From positions 1-11,988 of the forward strand of contig NZ_JASNGB010000092.1 in NCBI RefSeq assembly GCF_030271215.1: a stretch of DNA of 11,988 nt, given 5' to 3'. Source of the stretch: Deinococcus rhizophilus (GTDB lineage Bacteria; Deinococcota; Deinococci; Deinococcales; Deinococcaceae). The translations under genes were made by a program, and so were the position numbers. A model generated the notes under the pieces. The model was given only the letters and a program-made list of their open reading frames with translations. It ran no database searches and was not told the DNA's origin. This document shows positions 1-9,047 of this stretch, in pieces (position 1 is the first letter of the stretch; the number at the start of each line of letters is the position of its first letter).

Positions 1-219
1 GCCCGCGCTGCCGCCCCCGCCCCCGGCGTCGCCCTTCGGCGCGGGGCGGGAATCGGTCGCGTAAAAGCCGCTGCCCCGGAAGGCGATGCCCGGCGCGACC
101 AGCACCCGCTTGATCGCCGCGCCCGTCTCCGGGTGGGTGGTCAGCGGCTCGTCGCGCATGCTCTGCTTGATCTCGTAGGTCTCGCCAGTTTCGATGTTCT
201 TGTAGACGTAGGTGGGCAT
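1..219 (-). CDS. FmdB-family small protein lacking the zinc-ribbon cysteines (3' end beyond window)
   Basis: The protein starts MPTYVYKNIETGETYE and continues with QSMRDEPLTTHPETG and FRGSGFYATDSR. These are the landmarks of the FmdB/CxxC_CxxC_SSSS family of putative regulatory proteins (MPTYxY, QSM-DEPLTT, F-GSGFY-TD). Family members normally carry two CxxC pairs that bind zinc; here the expected cysteine positions read N, T, H and T, and no cysteine is present in the 73 visible residues. The tail turns glycine-rich (GDAGGGGGS) and leaves the window, so the C-terminus is unknown. The ATG is supported by AGAGGA five bases upstream and by an extended -10 element farther up. The gene is divergent from the winged-helix regulator. 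Family identity is fairly sure; the biochemical role is unknown. Confidence 0.8.
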   Translation of the reverse strand, partial: MPTYVYKNIETGETYEIKQSMRDEPLTTHPETGAAIKRVLVAPGIAFRGSGFYATDSRPAPKGDAGGGGGSAG

Positions 220-240
220 GTGGGTCCTCTCCGGGCGCTC

Positions 241-249
241 ACTGTAGCA
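241..249 (-). promoter_or_regulatory. extended -10 promoter of the FmdB-like gene
   Basis: On the minus strand the sequence reads TGCTACAGT, a TGn extension joined to TACAGT. It lies about 20 bases upstream of the FmdB-like ATG, leaving a short leader that contains an AGAGGA ribosome-binding site. I see no good -35 box at 16 to 18 bp, which fits an extended -10 promoter. Confidence 0.45.
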
Positions 250-270
250 AGGCCACCTGAGAGCGACCGT

Positions 271-281
271 GAAACCGTTTC
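271..281. promoter_or_regulatory. GAAAC-C-GTTTC palindrome, candidate operator
   Basis: A perfect 5-bp inverted repeat around a single base lies between the divergent FmdB-like and winged-helix genes. GAAAC recurs at 336-340 inside the right arm of a second inverted repeat. The position suits regulator binding, but the arms are short and binding is inference. Confidence 0.25.
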
Positions 282-311
282 GTCAGGATGGACGGGCAGG
301 CGGGCGGGGGC

Positions 312-339
312 TTTCAGCGCGGGCGGTGGCAGGCTGAAA
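312..339. promoter_or_regulatory. TTTCAGC-N14-GCTGAAA inverted repeat, candidate operator of the winged-helix regulator
   Basis: TTTCAGC (312-318) and GCTGAAA (333-339) are perfect 7-bp arms separated by 14 bases. They end 22 bases before the ATG at 362 and 52 before the GTG at 392, where a promoter of the regulator would be expected. A winged-helix repressor acting on its own gene often uses such a site. Binding is inferred from position only. Confidence 0.35.
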
Positions 340-391
340 CGCCCCCTGTCACGCTTGGTCCATGACCCGGATTCAACAGGAGGAGGTGCGC

Positions 392-1066
392 GTGGCCGAC
401 GCTGCCGTCGCCCGCGCCCTGCGGCAGGACCACGGCTTTCTGGGGCACTTCCTGTCGCCGCGCTCGCCCAGCGAGGTGGCCCCGGCGCTGGGCATGGCCC
501 CCAACCTCGTGCACCACCACGCCCGCAAACTGGCCGACCTCGGGCTGCTGTTCGAGGCGCGGCGGGAGGGCGGCAGGGTCTACTACCAGCTCGCGGCGCG
601 GGAGTTCCGGGTGCCCTCGGACCTGCTGCCCCCCGGCGACAGCGAGGGCAACGGCACGGCGGACCTGCGCGAATTGTCGCAGGGGTTTTTGCGGGCCTAT
701 GGGCGGTCGTGGAGCCGGATGCACGCGGGCGAGGAGGACATCTTCGGCTTCGGAGACGCCGAGCGCCCGGCCCGCCCCGCGCCCATGCCCTCCGGCCCAC
801 CCGCCGAGCCCTGCCCCACTCACCTCGACGCGCTGACGCTGCGGCTCTCGCCCGAACGGTACGCGCGGCTTGTGCGGGCGATGACGGCCCTGCTGGACGA
901 GGCCGCCGCCGAGGGCCTCCGCGAGGGTGGGTCTCCCTGCACGGTCGCCCTGCTCGCGTTTCAAGGGGTGCCCGGAGAGGGAGAGGCGGGAGTCTTTCAG
1001 GGCCTCTCGCGGCGGACCAATTCCTTTCTGGGAGCGCCGGAACAGTCTGACCCTCAGGTCGGGTGA
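392..1066 (+). CDS. winged helix-turn-helix (ArsR-like) transcriptional regulator
   Basis: A 224-residue protein if the GTG at 392 is used. Residues 26-51 form an ArsR-like helix-turn-helix (SPSEVAPALGMAPNLVHHHARKLADLG), followed by a beta wing at about 52-68 that ends GGRVYYQLA. The C-terminal half (about 145-215) resembles the dimerisation or effector part of larger ArsR-like proteins but shows no metal-binding cysteine pair, so no effector is proposed. AGGAGG at 381-386 lies five bases before the GTG, a strong ribosome-binding site. An in-frame ATG at 362 would add ten residues and could be leaderless, because CACGCT sits six bases before it, a near miss to TANNNT. The last 13 bases overlap the end of the convergent peroxiredoxin gene. 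Two inverted repeats just upstream suggest autoregulation. Confidence 0.78.
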   Translation: MADAAVARALRQDHGFLGHFLSPRSPSEVAPALGMAPNLVHHHARKLADLGLLFEARREGGRVYYQLAAREFRVPSDLLPPGDSEGNGTADLRELSQGFLRAYGRSWSRMHAGEEDIFGFGDAERPARPAPMPSGPPAEPCPTHLDALTLRLSPERYARLVRAMTALLDEAAAEGLREGGSPCTVALLAFQGVPGEGEAGVFQGLSRRTNSFLGAPEQSDPQVG

Positions 1067-1614
1067 TTCCCCAGCCACGTCAGCACGTCCCCCGCGTTTC
1101 GGTCCGGCGGAAAGACCGGATAGAACACCCATTCGATCACCCCGTCCCGCACGATCAATGTCACGCGCCGCAGCAGCGTCTCCCCGCCCGCTGCGAAGGT
1201 CGGGAGCCTCAGCGCCCGCGTGAGGTCGCCCGCCGCGTCCGACAGCAAGGGGAAGGGCAGATGGAGCCTCCCGGCGGCCTCCCGCTGATAGGCCGTGGCC
1301 TGCACGCTCAGGCCGAACACCCGTGCCCCCGCCGCCCGCAGCTCGGCGTGATGGTCCCGGAACCCGCACGACCGCGGCGTGCAGCCCCGCGCTCCGGGGA
1401 TCAGGTCCCAGTCGTCCGGCATGGGCTGATCGGGGTGGGCCGTCTTGGGATACGCGTAGATCACGGTCCGGCCCGGCAACGCGGCCAGGTCGTGCGGTCG
1501 CCCGTCCGTGCCGGGCAGCGCCAGCGCGGGCCAGGGCTGGCCGGTCAGGTGGTCATACGCCCCGTCGTCTATCGGTGCGGGAAGGTTGGGAGGCAGGGTG
1601 TGAGCGTCGGTCAT
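1054..1614 (-). CDS. PrxQ-like peroxiredoxin (AhpC/TSA family)
   Basis: This 186-residue thioredoxin-fold protein should reduce peroxides in the cytoplasm with thiol electrons. Its core shows TVIYAYPKTAHP at 50-61, then RGCTPRSCGFRDHH, where Cys78 matches the peroxidatic and Cys83 the resolving cysteine of atypical 2-Cys PrxQ enzymes (C-x4-C). FGLSVQATAYQREAA (100-114) and PFPLLSDAAGDLTRAL (120-135) are the usual downstream PrxQ blocks. There is an insert (about 60-75) between the YPK strand and the active-site loop compared with a typical PrxQ. The end matches a family tail, FYPVFPPDRNAGDVL. Translation is probably leaderless: TAGGCT ends six bases before the ATG. The gene overlaps the winged-helix gene tail-to-tail, so their mRNAs would be complementary at the 3' ends. 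Confidence 0.88.
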   Translation of the reverse strand: MTDAHTLPPNLPAPIDDGAYDHLTGQPWPALALPGTDGRPHDLAALPGRTVIYAYPKTAHPDQPMPDDWDLIPGARGCTPRSCGFRDHHAELRAAGARVFGLSVQATAYQREAAGRLHLPFPLLSDAAGDLTRALRLPTFAAGGETLLRRVTLIVRDGVIEWVFYPVFPPDRNAGDVLTWLGNHPT

Positions 1615-1620
1615 CCCCCC

Positions 1621-1626
1621 AGCCTA
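1621..1626 (-). promoter_or_regulatory. leaderless -10 element of the peroxiredoxin gene
   Basis: TAGGCT on the minus strand ends six bases before the ATG (positions 1615-1620 lie between), with no Shine-Dalgarno sequence. The initiating A of the ATG would fall at or next to the transcription start. Confidence 0.5.
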
Positions 1627-1635
1627 CCCGCATGC

Positions 1636-1672
1636 AAAACCGCCCCCAGCTTCAATGCCAGGGGCGGCGGTT
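1636..1672 (-). terminator. intrinsic terminator after the acyl-CoA dehydrogenase gene
   Basis: Read on the minus strand, AACCGCC and CCCC pair with GGGG and GGCGGTT around a short loop, with a one-base bulge. The hairpin is followed by TTTT. It begins 13 bases after the dehydrogenase stop codon. Confidence 0.6.
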
Positions 1673-1684
1673 GCGAGGGAAGCC

Positions 1685-3523
<1,839 letters not shown>

Positions 3524-3531
3524 GGGGGTTT

Positions 3532-3537
3532 CCTCCT
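3532..3537 (-). promoter_or_regulatory. strong Shine-Dalgarno of the acyl-CoA dehydrogenase gene
   Basis: AGGAGG followed by AAA lies eight bases before the ATG on the minus strand. It fixes the start at 3523 and marks the gene as leadered, in contrast to the leaderless neighbours. Confidence 0.7.
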
Positions 3538-3570
3538 GGGGGAGCGGTCTTCCTCTCCGGGACGACGCGC

Positions 3571-3594
3571 AGACTTGTTGATTGTACCGAGTCT
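3571..3594. promoter_or_regulatory. promoter -10 with overlapping inverted repeat, candidate operator of the acyl-CoA dehydrogenase gene
   Basis: TACAAT on the minus strand (3581-3586) is a near-perfect -10 about 60 bases before the dehydrogenase start. It is enclosed by arms AGACT (3571-3575) and AGTCT (3590-3594). Extending both arms to nine bases gives seven matches around a six-base centre. A site over the -10 box suits a TetR-type repressor of fatty-acid degradation genes, but no such repressor gene is in the window. No clear -35 box is visible. Confidence 0.4.
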
Positions 3595-3666
3595 AAGAGG
3601 CCGGGGCACGAAAGTCACGTGGGGTGGCTCACGGTCGGGCGCCTGCGGGACCCCAGCATTTGCGGG

Positions 3667-3672
3667 TATCCT
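3667..3672 (+). promoter_or_regulatory. -10 element of the Crp/Fnr-family gene
   Basis: TATCCT lies nine bases before the ATG at 3682, and no Shine-Dalgarno sequence follows. This predicts an untranslated leader of only a few bases. The same hexamer precedes the M24 peptidase gene at a spacing of six. Confidence 0.4.
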
Positions 3673-3681
3673 GACGAGACT

Positions 3682-4377
3682 ATGAATTACCCGAGCCTGG
3701 TCTGGCACCTCAAGCGAACGGAACTGTTCGCTGACCTGGAGCTGGCCGAGCTGGAGCGGGTGGCGGCGACGACTCCCTGCCGCGACTACCATCCCGGCGA
3801 GGTGATCTACCGCATGGACGACCCCGCCGACGCGCTGTATTTCGTGCGCAGCGGGCTGGTCAAGATCAGCAAGCTGTTTCCCAGCGGCAAGGAAGCGATC
3901 CTGGGGGTGGTCGGCCAGCACGACGCCTTCGGGGAACTGCTGCTGGAGCCCGGAGAACGCCGCCCCACCCAGGCCGAGGCCATCGAGCCCACCAGCCTGA
4001 TCGTGCTGCCCCGGCACGAGCTGCAAAGCCTGCTCGCGCAGCGCCCCGACCTCGCCATGAAACTGATCCGGCTGATGGCCGCGCGGCTGTTCGAGGCCCG
4101 GGCCTGGACCGCCGCCGTGAGTGCCTACAGCGCTCCCGAACGGGTCGCCAGCCTGCTTTTCCGCCTTGCCCGCGAGTTCGGGCGGCCGCACCCGCAGGGG
4201 GTGGAACTCGCGCTCAAGCTCAGCCAGGAAGACCTCGCCCGGATGGTCGGCGCCACCCGCGAGACGGTGAGTCACTCGCTGGGCAAGCTCAAGCAGGCTG
4301 GGGCCATCACCCGCGCCCGCACGCCCATCGTGGTGCGGCTGGACGTGCTGGGGTCGATGCTCGCGGAACCCGAGTAG
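3682..4377 (+). CDS. Crp/Fnr-family transcriptional regulator
   Basis: A 231-residue protein from the ATG at 3682. Residues 12-125 form a cyclic-nucleotide-binding-like beta roll with PGEVIYRMDDPADALYFV (38-55), SGLVKI (57-62) and FGELLL (83-88). A dimerisation helix follows at about 125-155. The winged helix at 176-210 (LSQEDLARMVGATRETVSHSL) is the classic Crp DNA-binding motif. In the phosphate-binding cassette the arginine is kept (ERRPT) but the RSA core of Crp reads RPT, so cAMP binding is uncertain. No N-terminal cysteine cluster for an Fe-S centre is present. Deinococcus has several such regulators, including the stress regulator DdrI; I cannot assign this copy. A longer frame opens at 3619, but it would run through the -10 element, so the internal ATG is preferred. 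Confidence 0.88.
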   Translation: MNYPSLVWHLKRTELFADLELAELERVAATTPCRDYHPGEVIYRMDDPADALYFVRSGLVKISKLFPSGKEAILGVVGQHDAFGELLLEPGERRPTQAEAIEPTSLIVLPRHELQSLLAQRPDLAMKLIRLMAARLFEARAWTAAVSAYSAPERVASLLFRLAREFGRPHPQGVELALKLSQEDLARMVGATRETVSHSLGKLKQAGAITRARTPIVVRLDVLGSMLAEPE

Positions 4378-4393
4378 GCCCCCGCCTCCGGTT

Positions 4394-5038
4394 CTACTGG
4401 GGAGCCGGTGAACGCCGCCCCCGCACCTGCCGCGCGTGATGGTCGGCCCACAGGGCGCGGGCGGCGAGGGTCCGGTGCGGTGACCATGCCGCCGCGACCG
4501 CGTGGGGGTCGGTCCCGGGGGCGAGGCGCGCCAGCCCCTGCCGCAGGATCAGGTCGCCGTGGCTGAACACGTCCGGCCGCGCCAGCCCGAACATCAGGAA
4601 CATCTCGGCGGTCCAGCGCCCGATGCCGGGCAACGGCGTCAGCGCCGCGACCACGGCCTCGTCAGGCAGCGTGCTCAGATGCGCGAAATCCACCCGGCTG
4701 TCCAGGGCAGCGGCTGCGAGGGCCTGCACGGTGCGGACCTTCGCCCAGGAGAGGCCCAGCGCCCGCAGGCGGTCGGGTGCAGCGGCTTCCAGTGTCCCCG
4801 GCGTGACCTCGCCCAGCGCGGCCCCCACCCGCCCCGCGATGCGGCCCGCTGCGGCCACCGAGAGCTGTTGCCCGATCACGCTGCGGACCAGTGTGCCGAA
4901 CGGGTCCGGCGTGGGCGTCAGCGGCGCGAGCGGCCCCAGTGTGACGATCACGCCCCCCAGCACCGGGTCGCGGGACAGGAAGGCGCGGCCCCCGGGGTGG
5001 TCGGGAAGGGGGCCGGATGGGGGCAGGACGGGCAGCAT
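4394..5038 (-). CDS. alkA: DNA-3-methyladenine glycosylase II, AlkA-type HhH-GPD protein
   Basis: A 214-residue base-excision-repair enzyme expected to excise alkylated bases such as 3-methyladenine. TLVRSVIGQQLSVAAAGRIA (49-68) is the family's helical entry. LPGIGRWTAEMFLMF (136-150) is the helix-hairpin-helix, with the conserved Trp142. VFSHGDLILRQG (157-168) contains the catalytic aspartate, Asp162. Like the short Deinococcus AlkA2 type, it lacks the N-terminal domain of E. coli AlkA and shows no Fe-S cysteine cluster. The frame stays open to 5356, but that part has no family similarity and would run into the divergent gene, so the ATG at 5038 is chosen. It has no Shine-Dalgarno sequence; TACGGT (minus strand, 5071-5076) is a possible -10. 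The gene ends 16 bases from the convergent Crp/Fnr gene. Confidence 0.86.
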   Translation of the reverse strand: MLPVLPPSGPLPDHPGGRAFLSRDPVLGGVIVTLGPLAPLTPTPDPFGTLVRSVIGQQLSVAAAGRIAGRVGAALGEVTPGTLEAAAPDRLRALGLSWAKVRTVQALAAAALDSRVDFAHLSTLPDEAVVAALTPLPGIGRWTAEMFLMFGLARPDVFSHGDLILRQGLARLAPGTDPHAVAAAWSPHRTLAARALWADHHARQVRGRRSPAPQ

Positions 5039-5122
5039 GGGCCGGAGCAGAGCACATCCGTCGGGGGGTAACCGTAAAGAAAGGGGGCCGGGCTGACCCT
5101 CGTACCTGACGGCAGGGGAGGC

Positions 5123-5128
5123 TAGCGT
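5123..5128 (+). promoter_or_regulatory. leaderless -10 element of the YbaY/YscW-domain gene
   Basis: TAGCGT ends seven bases before the ATG at 5136. GGAGG at 5129-5133 is only two bases from the ATG, too close to act as a normal ribosome-binding site, so leaderless translation is the better reading. Confidence 0.4.
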
Positions 5129-5135
5129 GGAGGCC

Positions 5136-5597
5136 ATGAAGCGAGTCTTTCCCGTTTTGCTGGCTGCCCTGCTGATCTCCCCGGCCCTGGCCCAGGGCAT
5201 CCGCATCGTGCGGCCGGGCACCCCGCCCCCGGCCACGACGCCCTCCACTGCTCCTGACCTCAGTGATGTGCCCGCCGGGTGGCGCGTCGTCGCGGGCCGC
5301 GTATCTGCGCCTTCCACCGTGCGCCTGCCCGCCGGAAGCATCGTCACCGTCGCCATTCAGGACGTGACGGGGGGACGCACCCCCTCCACCCTGCTGGAGG
5401 TGAGCTTCCCGACCACCAAGCTGTCCACCCCCTACCAGCTTCAGTACAACCCGGTGCGGATCAGCCCGCGCCGTGAGTACGTGGTCACCGCCCGCGTGAA
5501 CGACGCGCGGGGCCGCCTGCTCTACCGCTCGGCCGCCCGTCAGGAGCTGCCCGAAGGCCGCGCCGCCACGCTGAACCTGCGCGTCACGGCCCGCTGA
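5136..5597 (+). CDS. secreted YbaY/YscW-domain protein
   Basis: A 153-residue exported protein. Residues 1-19 are a Sec signal peptide: MKR, a hydrophobic stretch, then ALA before QG, a good signal peptidase I site. Residues 28-45 are a Pro/Thr/Ser-rich linker. From about 50 to the end the sequence follows the beta-sandwich domain of E. coli YbaY and the YscW pilot lipoprotein (PF09619 type): [44 protein letters not shown] and GRLLYRS. Relatives in Proteobacteria are often lipoproteins, but here no lipobox cysteine follows the signal, so the protein is probably free outside the cytoplasmic membrane. No secretion system genes are nearby, and the function is unknown. A GTG nine bases upstream is in frame, but ATG plus the -10 spacing fits better. 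Confidence 0.75.
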   Translation: MKRVFPVLLAALLISPALAQGIRIVRPGTPPPATTPSTAPDLSDVPAGWRVVAGRVSAPSTVRLPAGSIVTVAIQDVTGGRTPSTLLEVSFPTTKLSTPYQLQYNPVRISPRREYVVTARVNDARGRLLYRSAARQELPEGRAATLNLRVTAR

Positions 5598-5600
5598 ACG

Positions 5601-5636
5601 TCAGGAGCCGAATCTCAGGAGCCGAATGTCAGGAGA
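5601..5636. repeat. 14-bp tandem repeat, about 2.6 copies
   Basis: TCAGGAGCCGAAT followed by C or G is present twice in full (5601-5614, 5615-5628), and a partial third copy, TCAGGAGA, runs to 5636. It lies between the stop codon of the secreted protein and the terminator. It looks like local slippage duplication; the AGGAG of the last copy can also pair with CTCCT after the terminator stem. Confidence 0.8.
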
Positions 5637-5672
5637 GAGCCGCCGGGTAAGCGTTCCCGGCGGCCTCCTTTT
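5631..5672 (+). terminator. strong intrinsic terminator after the YbaY/YscW-domain gene
   Basis: GCCGCCGGG (5639-5647) and CCCGGCGGC (5656-5664) form a perfect 9-bp stem with an 8-base loop. The 3' side continues CTCCTTTT, and AGGAG at 5631-5635 can extend the pairing past a small bulge. The stem may also stop transcripts of the convergent DedA gene, although the minus-strand tail is poorer in T. Confidence 0.85.
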
Positions 5673-5693
5673 GGATTGTCCCCTGCGGGGGTA

Positions 5694-6305
<612 letters not shown>

Positions 6306-6311
6306 TGCCTC

Positions 6312-6317
6312 AGCGTA
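6312..6317 (-). promoter_or_regulatory. leaderless -10 element of the DedA gene
   Basis: TACGCT on the minus strand ends six bases before the ATG. No Shine-Dalgarno sequence and no clear -35 box are visible. Confidence 0.5.
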
Positions 6318-6384
6318 ACGGGTCGGGTGGGGGCCGAACGTCCACCGAAAGTTGAGCGTGCGCCGCTCTGCGGGGGAGCCCGCC

Positions 6385-6390
6385 TAGACT
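6385..6390 (+). promoter_or_regulatory. leaderless -10 element of the HAD phosphatase gene
   Basis: TAGACT ends six bases before the ATG at 6397. The identical hexamer and spacing occur before the UbiD-family gene. The spacer is six bases of G and C without a ribosome-binding site. Confidence 0.5.
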
Positions 6391-6396
6391 GCCCCC

Positions 6397-7065
6397 ATGT
6401 CCCGGCTGCCCCGCGCGCTCCTCTTCGACTTCGACGGCACCATCCTCGACACCGAGACGCCCGAGTTCACCCACTGGCAGGCCCTGTACGGCGAGCACGG
6501 GCTGGAACTGAGCCTGGAGGAGTGGCAGCGCGGCATCGGCACCTGGGACGCCTTCGACCCCTGGGCGGGGCTGCCCGGCCACGTGCAGGCCGACCGCGAG
6601 CGGGTCCACGCCGGGCTGCGGGAGCGCATCCACACGGCCCTGGCCGAACAGGAGTTGCGCCCCGGCGTGCGCGGGGTGCTGGAGGAAGCCCGGCGGCGCG
6701 GCCTGCGGCTGGCCCTGGCGACGAGCAGCGACCGTGCCTGGGTCACCCGCTGGCTCTCGGCCCACGGCCTGCTGGACCTCTTCGAGACCCTCGCCACCCG
6801 CGACGACGTGCGCCGGGTCAAACCCGATCCCGAGCTGTACGTTCTGGCGGCTGAACGTCTGGGCCTCGCTGCGGCCGACTGCCTCGCCGTGGAGGACAGC
6901 CTCAACGGGGGCCTCGCTGCCGTCGCCGCTGGCTGCCGCCTCGTCGTGGTGCCCAACGACGTGACCCGCACCCAGCCCTTTCCCCTGGAGTGGCCCCGGC
7001 TGGAGGAGGGGTACGTGGGCGGGCTGGACGGCCTCCTTGATGTGGCGCTGAGGGCCGATCGCTGA
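6397..7065 (+). CDS. HAD-superfamily phosphatase/phosphomutase (beta-PGM-like)
   Basis: A 222-residue cytoplasmic hydrolase with all four HAD motifs. LLFDFDGTILDTE (8-20) supplies nucleophile Asp11 and acid/base Asp13. LALATSSD (105-112) is motif II. RVKPDPELY (140-148) carries Lys142. LAVEDSLNGGLAA (163-175) holds the magnesium ligands Glu166 and Asp167. The cap is inserted between motifs I and II and is of the helical beta-phosphoglucomutase/phosphoglycolate-phosphatase type. The substrate, probably a sugar phosphate or similar small phosphoester, cannot be told. It ends 13 bases before the stop of the convergent short-chain dehydrogenase gene, with no obvious terminator between. Confidence 0.9.
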   Translation: MSRLPRALLFDFDGTILDTETPEFTHWQALYGEHGLELSLEEWQRGIGTWDAFDPWAGLPGHVQADRERVHAGLRERIHTALAEQELRPGVRGVLEEARRRGLRLALATSSDRAWVTRWLSAHGLLDLFETLATRDDVRRVKPDPELYVLAAERLGLAAADCLAVEDSLNGGLAAVAAGCRLVVVPNDVTRTQPFPLEWPRLEEGYVGGLDGLLDVALRADR

Positions 7066-7078
7066 AAGCTGACCGCTC

Positions 7079-7756
7079 CTACACGTCCGGGTAGATTTTC
7101 AACTCCGTCACGTGCGCCCGGTCGGGCCGCGTCAGCGCGTGGGCCACGCTCTTGGCGAGGCCGCGCGGGTCGATGGTCTCCTCCCACTCGAAGCCCGCCT
7201 CGCGGTTTTCCGGGGTGTCGACCGCCCCCATCGGGTACAGGACGCAGCCGCGCACGCCCCGCGCCTTGAGTTCGTCGTGCAGGCTCAGGACGTAGGCGGC
7301 GACGGCGGCCTTGCTCGCGGTGTACAGCGCCGCCTTGGGGCCGCTGAGCCGCGCCGCCTGCCCCGCGCTCACGCCCATGATCAGCCCGTCTTTCTGCCGC
7401 AGCATGTGGGGCAGCACGCCCTGCACGGCGTGAAAGAGGGTCAGCATGTTGGTGTCGAACAGCTCGCGCAGGTCGTCGGTGGTGGCCTTCTGCACGTCCT
7501 GGGCGGTGTAGGCCCCGACCGTGTGAACCAGGGCGTCCACCTTGACCTTGCGCAGCGCGTCCACGCTGGCCGGGTCGCGCAGGTCGAGGTCGAGGACCTC
7601 GGTGGCGGGGAAACGGTCAGCGGCGCGTTCCAGGGGCTCGCCGCGCCCGACCAGCACAAGCTGGGCGCCCGCGTCCTCCAGTTCCTGGGCGACGGCGGTG
7701 GCGAGTGCGCCGCCTGCCCCCGTGAGCATGATCGTCGAGGAGCTGAGGTTCGCCAT
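7079..7756 (-). CDS. short-chain dehydrogenase/reductase (SDR family)
   Basis: A 225-residue NAD(P)-dependent oxidoreductase. The dinucleotide loop reads TGAGGALA (12-19), the TGxxxGxG pattern with its last glycine replaced by alanine. Asn103, Ser130, Tyr145 and Lys149 (YTASK) complete the SDR active-site tetrad. The usual NNAG strand reads TVGAY (79-83). After beta-2, VGRGEPL (36-42) has an arginine where NADP-preferring members carry basic residues, a weak hint. The substrate is unknown. An in-frame GTG lies two codons upstream, but TAGTCT ends exactly six bases before the ATG, so the leaderless ATG start is preferred. It follows the M24 peptidase on the same strand with a 36-base gap but has its own -10. 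Confidence 0.88.
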   Translation of the reverse strand: MANLSSSTIMLTGAGGALATAVAQELEDAGAQLVLVGRGEPLERAADRFPATEVLDLDLRDPASVDALRKVKVDALVHTVGAYTAQDVQKATTDDLRELFDTNMLTLFHAVQGVLPHMLRQKDGLIMGVSAGQAARLSGPKAALYTASKAAVAAYVLSLHDELKARGVRGCVLYPMGAVDTPENREAGFEWEETIDPRGLAKSVAHALTRPDRAHVTELKIYPDV

Positions 7757-7762
7757 GCCCAC

Positions 7763-7768
7763 AGACTA
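7763..7768 (-). promoter_or_regulatory. leaderless -10 element of the SDR gene
   Basis: TAGTCT on the minus strand ends six bases before the ATG at 7756. It lies in the 36-base gap after the peptidase stop codon, so the SDR gene can be transcribed independently. Confidence 0.5.
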
Positions 7769-7792
7769 CCGGGGCCGGGGCTTGAGCCGACC

Positions 7793-9031
<1,239 letters not shown>

Positions 9032-9037
9032 GGGGGA

Positions 9038-9043
9038 AGGATA
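9038..9043 (-). promoter_or_regulatory. leaderless -10 element of the M24 peptidase gene
   Basis: TATCCT on the minus strand ends six bases before the ATG at 9031. It sits in the short gap between the channel stop and the peptidase start. Confidence 0.5.
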
Positions 9044-9047
9044 GCCC

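Noticed and set aside
5039..5135. Radiation/desiccation response motif (RDRM) upstream of the DNA-repair gene
   Set aside because: I looked for the TTATG-type palindrome used by Deinococcus PprI/DdrO-regulated genes and saw nothing like it here.
5039..5356. N-terminal extension of the AlkA-type glycosylase up to 5356
   Set aside because: The extra residues are Arg/Gly/Thr-rich without family similarity and lie antisense to the secreted protein's signal peptide and its promoter.
6370..6383. GCGGG-GGAG-CCCGC hairpin next to the HAD -10 box
   Set aside because: A 5-bp GC stem is expected by chance in DNA this GC-rich, and nothing else supports a regulatory role.
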